DNA of 64,000 nucleotides from JABDJZ01 sp047619685 (GCA_047619685.1 JBLHLC010000005.1:62001-126000); one strand, 5' to 3'; positions 36,198-44,889 are shown, counted from the stretch's first letter. Translations and numbers: made by a program. Notes: a model not told the origin generated them from the letters alone.

Positions 36198-37508
36198 ATG
36201 TACACGCGAAGAGAGTTCTTCGGCGCAGCCGCAAAGCCGGCCGCCGCAGCCATGGCCACCGCAACTCTTAACCCAGGGAGAATCCCGGGGCTTCTGGAGC
36301 TGCTCACCCAGGCCACCGGCACGCCCTTCGAAATTGCTCGCGACGAAGAGTTCTGGTACCGGGTCCAACAGGCCTGGTCTGTAGACCGGACCCTGGTCAA
36401 CCTCAACAACGGTGGCGTGAGCCCGGCCCCGGTTGTGGTGCAGGATGCCATGAAGCGTCACCTGGACTACAGCAATGAGGCCCCGGTCTATACGATGTGG
36501 CAAATTCTTGAGCCGCAGCGGGAAGGGGTCCGTCAGCGGTTGGCGCGTGAGTTCGGTGTGAGCGGAGAAGAGATCGCGCTGACCAGGAACGCGTCCGAGG
36601 GGCTGCAGATATGCCAGCTCGGCATGGACCTGAAGCCCGGAGACGAGGTGTTGACCACGACTCATGACTATGGGAGGATGCTCACGACATTCAAGCAGCG
36701 AGAGCGCCGAGAAGGCATCAAGCTTGTTCAGTTCTCCCTTCCCATCCCGGCCACGGACGACGATGAGGTCGTGCGCCGATTCGAGCAGAACATCACGCCC
36801 AGGACCAAGGCCATCCTGATGTGCCACATCACCAACATCACGGGACAAATCCTGCCGGTGAAGAAGGTGGTTCAGATGGCCCGGAAGCGCGGTATTCCGG
36901 TCATCGTCGACGGCGCCCACTCCTTTGCCCATTTCAGTTTCACGCACGCCGACCTGGACTGCGATTATTTTGCCACGAGCCTCCACAAGTGGCTCTTCGC
37001 CCCGCATGGGACGGGCATGCTTTACGTCCGGAAGGAGAAGATTGCTGGCCTGTGGCCCATGATGGCGGCTCCCGACCATATGGATGATAACATCCGGAAG
37101 TTCGAGGAAATCGGGACTCACCCCGCGGCCAACTATCTGGCCATCGGCGAGGCCCTGACCTTTCATCAGGGTATCGGCGCGGATAGAAAGACCGAACGCC
37201 TGCGCTATCTGACCTCCTACTGGGCGGACCAGTTGCTCAAGGACGACCGCGTGAAACTACAAGCCACATTGGACCCCGGACAGAGCTGCGGGATCGGGGT
37301 CGTGGACGTGGACGGGATCGACTGCGCCGCAATCGGTCGTTACCTGTGGGACACGCACCGGATGATCGTGACACCCATCAAGCACGCCGAGTTTGAAGGC
37401 AACCGGATTACGCCAAACGTCTACACCACGCTGGAGGAACTGGACCGTTTCGTGGAGGCGATGCAGCATATCCTGCAGAACGGACTCCCGGAAAAGTACA
37501 AGACCTGA
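36198..37508 (+). CDS. Tat-exported class V aminotransferase-fold PLP enzyme
   Basis: A 436-residue fold-type I PLP enzyme of the class V group (isopenicillin N epimerase-like/cysteine desulfurase-like). A twin-arginine signal is visible at the start, MYTRREFFGAAAKPAAAAMA, so it is probably exported folded with its cofactor. The PLP aspartate/histidine segment is VIVDGAHSFAHFSF, and the Schiff-base lysine lies in YFATSLHKWLFAPHGTGML. NNGGVSPAP near residue 70 binds the phosphate. Homologues act as epimerases, desulfurases or kynureninase-like enzymes; the reaction is not clear. It precedes lhgO by 28 bases, and both end at the terminator at 38751. Confidence 0.87.
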   Translation: MYTRREFFGAAAKPAAAAMATATLNPGRIPGLLELLTQATGTPFEIARDEEFWYRVQQAWSVDRTLVNLNNGGVSPAPVVVQDAMKRHLDYSNEAPVYTMWQILEPQREGVRQRLAREFGVSGEEIALTRNASEGLQICQLGMDLKPGDEVLTTTHDYGRMLTTFKQRERREGIKLVQFSLPIPATDDDEVVRRFEQNITPRTKAILMCHITNITGQILPVKKVVQMARKRGIPVIVDGAHSFAHFSFTHADLDCDYFATSLHKWLFAPHGTGMLYVRKEKIAGLWPMMAAPDHMDDNIRKFEEIGTHPAANYLAIGEALTFHQGIGADRKTERLRYLTSYWADQLLKDDRVKLQATLDPGQSCGIGVVDVDGIDCAAIGRYLWDTHRMIVTPIKHAEFEGNRITPNVYTTLEELDRFVEAMQHILQNGLPEKYKT

Positions 37509-37536
37509 TTCGAGCACCACGCATTAGTCAACCTTC

Positions 37537-38736
37537 ATGGATCGATTCGAGGTCGCCGTTATCGGCGGCGGAATAGTTGGGCTTTCCACGGCCTATCGGC
37601 TGGCCCAGGATGGCGTTGGACCGATTGTGGTGCTTGAGAAAGAAGACCGGCTGGCTGCCCACCAGACCGGTCGCAATTCTGGCGTCATACACTCCGGAAT
37701 CTACTACAAACCCGGGTCTCTCAAGGCGGTGAACTGCACGGAAGGCCGCAAGACACTCGTTGATTTTTGCGAGCGGGAGGGCCTTCCCTACCAGATGTGC
37801 GGCAAGGTAATCGTGGCCATCACCCAGGAGGAGGAGGTGCGCCTTCGCGGGCTCCTGGCGCGCGGTAGGGAGAATGGCGTCCAGTGCTCCTGGTTGTCAG
37901 CCGAGGCGCTGCGCGAACACGAACCCCACGTGGTTGGGAGAGCAGCGGTGCACGTGGCCGATGCGGGAATTGTTGACTACAGGGCAGTCTCCGAAAGAAT
38001 CGGAGAGCGCGCCGTCCATTTGGGCGTGACCATTCGCAAGGGTTCTGCGGTCCTGAATCTTCGCCAGGAGTCAGATGGGATGACGGTGGTGACCGGGTCC
38101 GGAGACATCCGGGCCTCCATGGTCGTGAACTGCGCCGGGCTGCATTCGGACCGGATTGCCCGGATGGGTGGGGTAGATCCGGGCCTTCGGATTATACCGT
38201 TTCGGGGCCACTACCACGAACTGGCGCCTGAGGCCGAGCACCTGTGCAAGGCCCTCATATATCCCGTCCCGGATCCGGCCTATCCATTTCTCGGGGTACA
38301 CTTCACGAGGATGGTCAATGGGGGAGTGGAGTGTGGACCCAATGCCCTCTTGGCTTTCGCCCGGGAGGGCTACCGGATTCCGCATATCTCGTTGTCCGAC
38401 ATGGCAGACTACCTGGGCTACAGCGGATTCAGACACCTCATGAAGGCCCACTGGAAGCAGGGCGTTCGCGAAATGGGGAACGCGCTGTTCAAGGGCAGAT
38501 ATCTCAAGGAATTGCGCCGTCTCATCCCCGAGGTCGAGAAGCGGCACCTTCGTCCGGCTGCGCCCGGGATCAGGGCTCAGGCAGTCATGCCGGACGGGTC
38601 CATGGCCGACGATTTTCTGATTATCGAACGGCCGCATCAGATCCACGTGTGCAACGCGCCCTCGCCGGCGGCCACCGCGGGACTGCAGATAGGGAGGGCC
38701 ATCGCGGACCGCGTAGCCGCGGCCCGCGTAGCGTAA
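37537..38736 (+). CDS. lhgO: L-2-hydroxyglutarate oxidase/dehydrogenase
   Basis: An FAD enzyme of 399 residues of the D-amino-acid-oxidase fold, oxidising L-2-hydroxyglutarate to 2-oxoglutarate at the membrane. The dinucleotide-binding motif is VIGGGIVGLSTAYRL (8-22) followed by VVLEKEDRLAAHQTGRNSGV, and HSGIYYKPGSLKA is the family signature. NCAGLHSDRIARM and the substrate-side RGHYHEL are present, and HVCNAPSPAATAGLQIG closes the FAD site. Length is normal. The enzyme removes a toxic by-product of malate dehydrogenase and of lysine breakdown. It ends just before a strong bidirectional terminator. Confidence 0.93.
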   Translation: MDRFEVAVIGGGIVGLSTAYRLAQDGVGPIVVLEKEDRLAAHQTGRNSGVIHSGIYYKPGSLKAVNCTEGRKTLVDFCEREGLPYQMCGKVIVAITQEEEVRLRGLLARGRENGVQCSWLSAEALREHEPHVVGRAAVHVADAGIVDYRAVSERIGERAVHLGVTIRKGSAVLNLRQESDGMTVVTGSGDIRASMVVNCAGLHSDRIARMGGVDPGLRIIPFRGHYHELAPEAEHLCKALIYPVPDPAYPFLGVHFTRMVNGGVECGPNALLAFAREGYRIPHISLSDMADYLGYSGFRHLMKAHWKQGVREMGNALFKGRYLKELRRLIPEVEKRHLRPAAPGIRAQAVMPDGSMADDFLIIERPHQIHVCNAPSPAATAGLQIGRAIADRVAAARVA

Positions 38737-38750
38737 GGCCAAGGCATAAA

Positions 38751-38787
38751 AAAAGAGCCCGGCGCCCTAACGGCGCCGGGCTCTTTT
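38751..38787. terminator. Bidirectional intrinsic terminator between lhgO and doxX
   Basis: AAAAGAGCCCGGCGCC and GGCGCCGGGCTCTTTT form a perfect 16-bp inverted repeat with a 5-nt loop (CTAAC). The A-run on one side and T-run on the other give a uridine tract in both directions, matching the convergent genes either side. Confidence 0.95.
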
Positions 38788-38803
38788 GCCATAATCGGAC
38801 GCC

Positions 38804-39187
38804 CTATGCGGCGGCCTTGTTGTCCATACTCATGGATCCAGCGCCGAAGTGGCTGATCATGAGGAGCGCTCCGCCCAGGCCTAGGTCCTTCATGAGGTTG
38901 CTGAAGGATCCCATGTCGGCACCGGCATTTGGAAGGTGCACCAGGACCGCCGTCAGCAGGACGAACACTGCCAGGGCCAAAGCCGCCTGCTTGGTCCGGA
39001 AACCCGCTGCCAGGGCCAATCCGCCTACAACAAGCAGGAGACCGGTGGCATAAACGATGATGACGGGCATCGGAAGGAATGACGGGACCATCCCTGCCAT
39101 GTCTGCTGCACCGGTCAGGTGACCGAACCCAAACATGATGAAAGGAAGCGCGAAGAGGACGCGGCCGAGAACGGGAAGGTATTGCAT
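38804..39187 (-). CDS. DoxX family membrane protein
   Basis: A 127-residue protein with four hydrophobic spans of the DoxX/SURF4-like family. The first span has the typical LGRVLFALPFIMFGFGHLTG, then PVIIVYATGLLLVVGGLALA and TKQAALALAVFVLLTAVLVH. DoxX relatives were first described as thiosulfate:quinone oxidoreductase subunits but most are uncharacterised, some linked to redox or oxidative stress at the membrane. It is a single gene, convergent with lhgO and divided from it by the terminator at 38751; its promoter must lie in 39188-39300. Confidence 0.85.
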   Translation of the reverse strand: MQYLPVLGRVLFALPFIMFGFGHLTGAADMAGMVPSFLPMPVIIVYATGLLLVVGGLALAAGFRTKQAALALAVFVLLTAVLVHLPNAGADMGSFSNLMKDLGLGGALLMISHFGAGSMSMDNKAAA

Positions 39188-39445
39188 GGCTGGAAGCGGT
39201 TGGCTTGAGGGATCAAACGTGGGAGGGTCCGGACTCGCCGACCTGTCGATCGGCGACCGTTCCTACTAATAGTAGACGAAGGAGCCTGCTTATTACAAGA
39301 AAGTCGCAGAATCGCGTTTGGACGCGCCCCAAAGCCCCCAGCGGCGGACAAAACGAGAGCGGCCCGCTAGTTGCATCCAGCCGGGAGAGGACAAACTACT
39401 TCTCATCCCCTGCCCGACCGGAATGTCTTTCCAGCGCAAGTGACC

Positions 39446-40303
39446 ATGCCTACCGCTTCTTTCGACAATCCCGCCAACCGGCCCTCCCACCGTCGCGAAC
39501 CCGCGCCACGAGATGCAGCAGGCCGGAGAGACGATTTGAACCATCCCTCCTTGAGGGGTCTCTGCAGGGAGTATGTCGAGACGTTGTCGGGCACGCCCGA
39601 CATAGACTACGCCGCCCTCTGGGTGCGTCACGGTTACCTGCACGGGATGCCGGGCGATGGGTACGAACTCGTGAAATCGATTCCGGAAGGCCGCACGGCA
39701 CGTGTTATCCCGGGCGAGCATGAACTGGCCGCTTGGGCACATCATGTCGGCGCGTTTGGATGGATGGCCTGCGATGTGCCTCCAGCGGGAATCTTGAGTC
39801 GCCGCGGGTCGGCGGGCGTCTTCTTGGTGTTCGCCCACGGACGAGAACTGATTCTGGCCCTGAATATTCGTAACGAAGAATCGGAAGTCGACGGTGTCCA
39901 GTCTTCGCTTGCTGAACTGGCCCGAGCCCTGAAGGAGCACTATGGAAGTGCGGAATCCACGCAGTCATCGGAGCCGATCACCGTGGATGTCGCATTCCTG
40001 GAAGCGATGGCCATGGGCGACAAGACCTTTGTGTCTCAGATGTTGGACTTGTGCATCGAACAACTCGCAATCGGGAGCGAAGCCCTTTTTGAGGCCGTCG
40101 CCAAGAATTCCGGAAAGGACGTGGCGTTCAACGCACATAAATTGCGTTCGACGGCCCGCACGGCTGGAGCCGAGCGCCTGGACGCGATTCTGTCCGAGGT
40201 CGAGGGCGCAGCCGAATTCGGCGATTTTGTCGGAGTCCGATCGGCAATTCGCGGTTGTGAGCAGGCCATCTCGGCCATCAATAAGATTTTGGCAGAAGAC
40301 TGA
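39446..40303 (+). CDS. Hpt-domain protein with an unassigned N-terminal region
   Basis: A 285-residue cytoplasmic protein. Its C-terminal 105 residues form a four-helix histidine phosphotransfer (Hpt) domain: FLEAMAMGDKTFVSQMLDLC, then the phospho-acceptor site NAHKLRSTARTAGAERL with His at about 231, then a final helix to IKD-like ILAED. The acceptor motif is AHKLRS where AHKLKG is usual. The N-terminal 150 residues contain REYVETLSGTPDIDYAALWV and could be a small GAF-like sensory domain, but this is unsure. No histidine kinase or response regulator gene is near, so it is an orphan phosphorelay element. The ATG at 39446 is preferred to an upstream TTG at 39371. Confidence 0.75.
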   Translation: MPTASFDNPANRPSHRREPAPRDAAGRRDDLNHPSLRGLCREYVETLSGTPDIDYAALWVRHGYLHGMPGDGYELVKSIPEGRTARVIPGEHELAAWAHHVGAFGWMACDVPPAGILSRRGSAGVFLVFAHGRELILALNIRNEESEVDGVQSSLAELARALKEHYGSAESTQSSEPITVDVAFLEAMAMGDKTFVSQMLDLCIEQLAIGSEALFEAVAKNSGKDVAFNAHKLRSTARTAGAERLDAILSEVEGAAEFGDFVGVRSAIRGCEQAISAINKILAED

Positions 40304-41000
40304 AGTCCAGCCCCAACAGGCCGGCCATCGCCAGCCACTCCTGGTCGGGCGTTGTGGAATAGCAGAAGTCGGTCTCCAGACCCTCTATCTCCAGGCCTAT
40401 CGAGCACAGGGCCAGGCGGCGAAACCCCTCCGCCTCAAGGAACCGGTTGTGATCTCGGTCACCATATTTCCGATCCCCGATTATGGGATGGAATACGTGC
40501 TTCATGTGGCGACGAAGCTGGTGGCGTCGACCAGTCAGCGGTGATAAAACGGCCAACGTGTACCGTGCCGTCTGGTAGCGTCCCACCGGAACGCCAATTT
40601 CTGATTGCCCGATGGGAGAGACCCTGGTCACCGCGTCTTTTGGCTCATCGCCCGATCTGGCGTGCCTGTCGCGTACGGCCCCCAGCGGGTAATCGACGTC
40701 GAACGGAGAGTCCACATGGCCGCGGACTATGGCGGCGTAACGTTTTGCCACGCGTCGCTCACGAAAGGCGCGCGACAGCAGGGATGCGGCCTCAGGACTG
40801 GTGGCAAATGCCATGAGTCCCGCGGTTGGCTTGTCCAATCTGTGAACCGCGAATACATGTTGCCCGACTGCATCTCTAACCCATTGGAGCAAGAACGGGC
40901 CTTCGTCCCCCTTGTGCTGCCGATGAACTTGCATACCCGGTGGTTTGTACACCAGGACCCAGTCAGCTTGGAGATATAGAACTCGCGGCGGCAAAATCAA
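40278..41000 (-). CDS. RluA-family pseudouridine synthase (TruC-like)
   Basis: A 240-residue pseudouridine synthase converting uridine to pseudouridine in tRNA or rRNA. The catalytic aspartate is D56 in AVHRLDKPTAGLMAFAT. YAAIVRGH and the TGRRHQLRRHMKHVFHPIIGD motif complete the RluA/TruC core. It has no S4 domain and its short length and HMKH-HPIIGD segment suit TruC (tRNA position 65), though the target is inferred. The start is TTG at 41000 or TTG at 40994; no ATG is suitably placed. The last 26 bases overlap the Hpt gene tail to tail. Confidence 0.88.
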   Translation of the reverse strand: MILPPRVLYLQADWVLVYKPPGMQVHRQHKGDEGPFLLQWVRDAVGQHVFAVHRLDKPTAGLMAFATSPEAASLLSRAFRERRVAKRYAAIVRGHVDSPFDVDYPLGAVRDRHARSGDEPKDAVTRVSPIGQSEIGVPVGRYQTARYTLAVLSPLTGRRHQLRRHMKHVFHPIIGDRKYGDRDHNRFLEAEGFRRLALCSIGLEIEGLETDFCYSTTPDQEWLAMAGLLGLDFSLLPKSY

Positions 41001-41023
41001 TTCAGCAATCTGAGAGGACCAGT

Positions 41024-41305
41024 ATGAAGGCAGTCTGGAATGGCACAGTACTCGCCGAGTCTGACGATACCGTAGTGGTCGACGGCAATCACTATTTCCC
41101 CGATTCTGCCCTGAACAAGGAGTTTTTCCGACCGAGTCAGGTTACCACGATTTGTGCGTGGAAGGGCACCGCAAGCTACTTCGATGTCGTGGTCGATGGG
41201 GCAGAAAACGCCGCATCCGCCTGGTACTATCCAGACCCCAAGCCGGCAGCGAGTCGCGTGGGTGGACGGGTCGCGTTCTGGAAAGGGGTGAAAGTCCAGA
41301 GGTAG
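41024..41305 (+). CDS. DUF427 family protein
   Basis: A 93-residue protein of the DUF427 family, whose compact beta-rich fold is visible as MKAVWNGTVLAESDDTVVVD, then GNHYFPDSALNKEFFRPSQ, TTICAWKGTASYFDVVVDG and SAWYYPDPKPAA. The conserved W-K-G and AWYYP motifs are complete. The function of the family is unknown. GAGAGG lies just upstream of the ATG. It is divergent from the pseudouridine synthase, with start codons only about 24 bases apart, so the promoters must overlap the genes. Confidence 0.88.
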   Translation: MKAVWNGTVLAESDDTVVVDGNHYFPDSALNKEFFRPSQVTTICAWKGTASYFDVVVDGAENAASAWYYPDPKPAASRVGGRVAFWKGVKVQR

Positions 41306-41385
41306 GCTTCGCGAAGCGTGGCAGAACGGTCTGAATTCCTAGTTTTAGACCGTACCCGTAAGTACTTGTATCCTGCCGTCAGCAT

Positions 41386-42966
41386 ATGTCTCTAGAGGGT
41401 CTCAAATCGTCGTGTACCCACTACAATGGCCGAAGGCTGTGGTTGGGCAGGATCGCCCTCAGGTCCCGCGTGCTGGATGTGCGGGGATGGCGAGGCGGGA
41501 GACTGTTTCGGGATAAGGTTCGGCTGGAGGACGTCTCGTATGTCGCCCGCGGAAACGATGGCGAGGGCGGGAATCTGATCCTCGGCCTGCACGACGGAGG
41601 CGAAAGAACGCTCAGCGTAACCGCCCCCGGGATTTGGCGGATGCAGATCGACTATCGTCTGCGGAGGATCGGATCGGTAAAGGACCCAACGCCAGACTCG
41701 CCCGTCGAGGATTCCCGGGATCTGCCGACCGCCGATGAGCTAGAGGTTGTTTCGGCGGAGTCGTCCGCCCAAGCTCCGGAGTCGTTGGACGTCGCCTTCT
41801 TCGAGGACGTAGGCAGTTGGCCCATCTTCGAGGAAGACCAGTCGCCCGGTATCGGTGTTGTGGCCATGGAGCCCGACGAGGAAGAAGTCGGGTTCAGCAT
41901 AGAGCCGATTCTTCTGGAGGACCACGCCCCGGCGGAGATTGGTCTTTCGTTTGATGAACCGGCGCCAGAGCAGCCGGACCGCTCGCTTATCGACGCGCTG
42001 CAGATGGATGCGCCCGATGCCGAGACCCAGGCCGACCACATGGCAGGGGCCGCACAGGGCCTCCACGAAATCGGCGACGATCAGGTGTCAGACCAGGTCA
42101 TGGACGCCTCCTCGCATGAGACTGTCGTGCTGGATTGGTTGCAACCGGCGGAAGAAGCGCCCTATGGCGTACGGTTCACTCCGGTGCCCGCAGAGGCTGC
42201 ACGCAGTCAAGTCGGCGGGGCTTCGCCGCGTGACTCGACCGCCGAAGCGCCGGTCGAGTCAAGCGCGCCAGTCGCTGTGACTGACCCGGACCGTGACATC
42301 GGCCTTGAGGAGGACTGGGTCGGCGATCTCACCGTGTTCGAGGGAGTAGTCGCCGTGGCCGAGTCTGGTATCGGGATTGCTCTGGATTCCGATGTCGGTG
42401 ACGAGGAGAGGTTGCCCGAGGTTGAGCTTGTCGCCGAGGCAGAGGTCCATCTGGACCTAGAGCCCGTAGAGGTAGTCGCCGAGGCTGACGTCGACGTGGA
42501 AGTAGAGCCCGTAGAGCTGGCTCTTGAGGCTGACCTGGTGGCCGAGCCCGAGGTCGAGCTGGTTGCCGAAGCGGAAGCCGCCGTCGATCCGACCGTGGAG
42601 CCTGAAATTGAGGCCGTCGCAACCCCGATAGATCCGCCCGCCGAAAAGATCACCATAGCGTCGCGGCCCTTCCAGCACAGCAAGGTCTACCAGGCCCGTC
42701 CAGCCCCGGAATCAGACCCGCTCGAAGAGCCCGAAGAGTTGGCAGCAGAGCCCGTTGCTCAGGCCGAGTCAGAACCAGTCGCCCCGGCAGAGCCAGCCCC
42801 TGCGGCGGACAAAAATGCTCCAGCGAGAGACAAGATCAGCATCGAACCCGCTGTCCGTCGGGACAGGCTTCCAATCGAGTCTATGGTGCACCTGCGACCG
42901 GTCTCTCTGGCCGACTTGATTAAGGACGCCGAGCCGGTCTGGACACCTTTGGCAGAGATCGACTAG
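41386..42966 (+). CDS. Long acidic protein with 15-residue repeats, unknown function
   Basis: I do not recognise this 526-residue protein. The first 95 residues are basic and look folded, with RRLWLGRIALRSRVLDVRGW and VRLEDVSYVARGNDGEGGNL, perhaps a small beta-barrel or PH-like domain. Residues 100-480 are strongly acidic, rich in Glu, Asp, Ala, Val and Pro, and likely disordered. Four tandem 15-residue units of the type EPVEVVAEADVDVEV occupy about 344-403. Two short motifs, EKITIASR and DKISIEPA, punctuate the C-terminal third, which ends in a basic-hydrophobic patch (DRLPIESMVHLRPVSLADLI). There is no signal peptide or membrane span. It could be a cytoplasmic scaffold with C-terminal binding motifs. 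Confidence 0.7.
   Translation: MSLEGLKSSCTHYNGRRLWLGRIALRSRVLDVRGWRGGRLFRDKVRLEDVSYVARGNDGEGGNLILGLHDGGERTLSVTAPGIWRMQIDYRLRRIGSVKDPTPDSPVEDSRDLPTADELEVVSAESSAQAPESLDVAFFEDVGSWPIFEEDQSPGIGVVAMEPDEEEVGFSIEPILLEDHAPAEIGLSFDEPAPEQPDRSLIDALQMDAPDAETQADHMAGAAQGLHEIGDDQVSDQVMDASSHETVVLDWLQPAEEAPYGVRFTPVPAEAARSQVGGASPRDSTAEAPVESSAPVAVTDPDRDIGLEEDWVGDLTVFEGVVAVAESGIGIALDSDVGDEERLPEVELVAEAEVHLDLEPVEVVAEADVDVEVEPVELALEADLVAEPEVELVAEAEAAVDPTVEPEIEAVATPIDPPAEKITIASRPFQHSKVYQARPAPESDPLEEPEELAAEPVAQAESEPVAPAEPAPAADKNAPARDKISIEPAVRRDRLPIESMVHLRPVSLADLIKDAEPVWTPLAEID
42415..42594 (+). repeat. 45-nt tandem repeat inside the acidic protein gene
   Basis: Four imperfect 45-base units encode 15-residue acidic repeats. 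The 12-mer GAGCCCGTAGAG occurs at 42460 and again at 42505, exactly 45 bases apart. The length is a multiple of three, so gain or loss of units would keep the frame. Confidence 0.75.
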
Positions 42967-42972
42967 AAAGAG

Positions 42973-43566
42973 CTACTCGTCCTCGTCCGGAGCCGGCGGT
43001 TTTGCCTTGGGGTCAAACAGCATGCCCGTACAGAGGCAGTGTTTGCGTTCGGTGCGGGTAAGGACGTCGAAGTTGGGACAACTTCTGCACCCGTTCCAGA
43101 ACACCTCGTCCTTGGTCAACTCGGAAAAAGTCACAGGCCTATACCCCAGATCCGAGTTTATTCTCAGCACTGGAAGGCTGGTGGTGATACCAAAGAGCCG
43201 AGCATCCGGGTATCGCTCCCGGGAGAGCAGAAATGCACGGCGCTTGATTCGCCGTGCCAGTCCGTGATTGCGAAAATCCGGGGACACGATGAGTCCTGAG
43301 TTGGCCACATAGGTGGCGACTTCCCAGGTCTCGATATAGCAGAAGCCTGCCAGTTGTCCTCCCGCAAGGGCAATAATCGCATTCCCCTTCGCCATCTTCT
43401 GGGCGATGTAGGCGGGGTCCCGTTTGGCAATGCCGGTGCCGCGGATCTTGGCCGCGGTCTCGATCAGGTCACAAATTGCCTGGGCGAGGTGCACGTCTGC
43501 TTCCGACGCGACGCGGATGTCGAATACTGGCTTCGGGACAGGGTTGAGAGCGGCCGCAGGGGACAT
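42973..43566 (-). CDS. GNAT acetyltransferase with C-terminal cysteine cluster
   Basis: A 197-residue GNAT-fold protein. Acetyl-CoA binding is indicated by SGLIVSPDFRNHGLARRIKRRAF (about 90-112). The N-terminal part carries IAKRDPAYIAQKMAKGNAII and GFCYIETWEVATYVANSG. After the fold comes a cysteine-rich tail, GCRSCPNFDVLTRTERKHCLCTGML, with CxxC and CLC, which could bind zinc. A similar GNAT with these cysteines is, to my memory, common in Bacteroidota near arginine-biosynthesis genes, but here no arg gene is adjacent, so a role in N-acetylglutamate formation is only a guess. It is divergent from aroC. Confidence 0.8.
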   Translation of the reverse strand: MSPAAALNPVPKPVFDIRVASEADVHLAQAICDLIETAAKIRGTGIAKRDPAYIAQKMAKGNAIIALAGGQLAGFCYIETWEVATYVANSGLIVSPDFRNHGLARRIKRRAFLLSRERYPDARLFGITTSLPVLRINSDLGYRPVTFSELTKDEVFWNGCRSCPNFDVLTRTERKHCLCTGMLFDPKAKPPAPDEDE

Positions 43567-43670
43567 GGCAGTAAGTTGATAAGAAACACGCTAATTCACA
43601 CATCCACGTAAAGTTCGGTGCCCAGGTACGCCATTTGAGGGTAGTTTACCCCGATTTCAATGATCAGATT

Positions 43671-44849
43671 ATGATTCGATATTTGACGGCGGGCGAATCT
43701 CATGGCGAGGCTCTCATTGGCATCGTCGAGGGGATGCCGGCTGGCATCCCGGTCACCTCCGCACGGATAAATGAGCACCTGGGCCGCCGCTGGCTCGGAT
43801 TCGGGCGAGGGGGAAGGGCCAAGTTCGAGAAGGATCGCGTCCACATCTATTCAGGCGTTCGTTTCGAACACACGATGGGAAGTCCGATTGCCCTGCGACT
43901 GGACAACGAGGCCTATACCCGGGATCGATCCGGGTGGCCAGAAGTGATGTCGGTGGAGGGCACCGGGGAGGGCATCGAGAAGGTGACCCTTCCCAGGCCC
44001 GGGCACGCGGATCTTGTAGGACTGCAGAAATACGCATTCGACGACATACGTCCGGTGATTGACCGGGCCAGCGCGCGCGAGACGGCCATGCGCGTGGCGT
44101 GCTGCTCCGTTGCCCGCGCGCTACTGGACGCCTTGGGCATCCAGGTGGGGTCGCACGTAATCCGCATAGGCGAGGTTGGCCACGAAAGCTCCGCAGAATG
44201 GAATGCTGCGGTCCAGGAGTTACTGGCCGAGGGCGGCGCGAATGACGTCTACCGAGCCGCGGACAAGAGCGATGTGCGCATGCTGGACAAAGATCTGTCC
44301 GCCCGGTGCATCGAGCACATCAAGGCCATCAAGAAGACAGGAGATTCACTGGGTGGCGCGTACGAAGTCATCGTGACGGGCGTCCCGGCAGGTCTCGGCT
44401 CCTACGTGCATTGGGACCGCCGCCTAGACGGTCAGCTGGCTCAGGCCATCATGTCCATTCAGGCTCAGAAGGCCGTGGAAATAGGCGATGGCATCGCCGC
44501 CGCCACCGAGCCAGGATCCAGGATCCATGACCCGATTTCGGCCGGTTTCTCGCGGACCCAGAATCGGGCGGGCGGCATCGAGGGCGGGATGACCAACGGC
44601 ATGCCGGTCATCGTCAGAGGGTTCATGAAGCCCATCCCTACGCTCATCAAGCCTCTCGGGACGGTGGATATTGTGACGGGCGAGTCGCAACCCACCCGAT
44701 ACGAGCGCAGTGACGTGACATCCGTCCCGGCCGCATCAACGGTTGCCGAGGCAACTGTAGCCCTGGTCATCGCCAATGCCGTCCTCGAGAAATTCGGGGG
44801 TGACTCGTTCGCTGAGCTTCAGGAGCGTTTTGCTGCCGCCCGGCAGTAG
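43671..44849 (+). CDS. aroC: Chorismate synthase
   Basis: Chorismate synthase performs the last step of the shikimate pathway, turning 5-enolpyruvylshikimate-3-phosphate into chorismate with reduced FMN. The 392-residue length is normal. Signatures are YLTAGESHGEALIGIVEGMP at the start, RPGHADLVGLQKYAFDDIRP with RASARETAMRVACCSVAR, and RTQNRAGGIEGGMTNGMPV near the C-terminus. The ATG at 43671 directly precedes the family start; an in-frame upstream codon at 43635 is not needed. No other aro genes are near, so it is a single transcription unit. Confidence 0.97.
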   Translation: MIRYLTAGESHGEALIGIVEGMPAGIPVTSARINEHLGRRWLGFGRGGRAKFEKDRVHIYSGVRFEHTMGSPIALRLDNEAYTRDRSGWPEVMSVEGTGEGIEKVTLPRPGHADLVGLQKYAFDDIRPVIDRASARETAMRVACCSVARALLDALGIQVGSHVIRIGEVGHESSAEWNAAVQELLAEGGANDVYRAADKSDVRMLDKDLSARCIEHIKAIKKTGDSLGGAYEVIVTGVPAGLGSYVHWDRRLDGQLAQAIMSIQAQKAVEIGDGIAAATEPGSRIHDPISAGFSRTQNRAGGIEGGMTNGMPVIVRGFMKPIPTLIKPLGTVDIVTGESQPTRYERSDVTSVPAASTVAEATVALVIANAVLEKFGGDSFAELQERFAAARQ

Positions 44850-44861
44850 GACCAAAAGAAA

Positions 44862-44889
44862 GCGGGGCGCTGCTTTCGCAACGCCCCGC
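44862..44889 (-). terminator. Intrinsic terminator for the Spy-like gene
   Basis: GCGGGGCGCTGC and GCAACGCCCCGC form a 12-bp stem with one mismatch and a TTTC loop. On the minus strand it is followed by TTTCTTTTGG, a U-rich tract, so it mainly ends the transcript of the gene at 44927-45910; it also lies 12 bases after the aroC stop. Confidence 0.8.

Noticed and set aside
42207..42683. Ser/Thr-rich 158-residue minus-strand frame inside the acidic protein gene
   Set aside because: Low-complexity antisense of GAG/GTC-rich codons; no start context.
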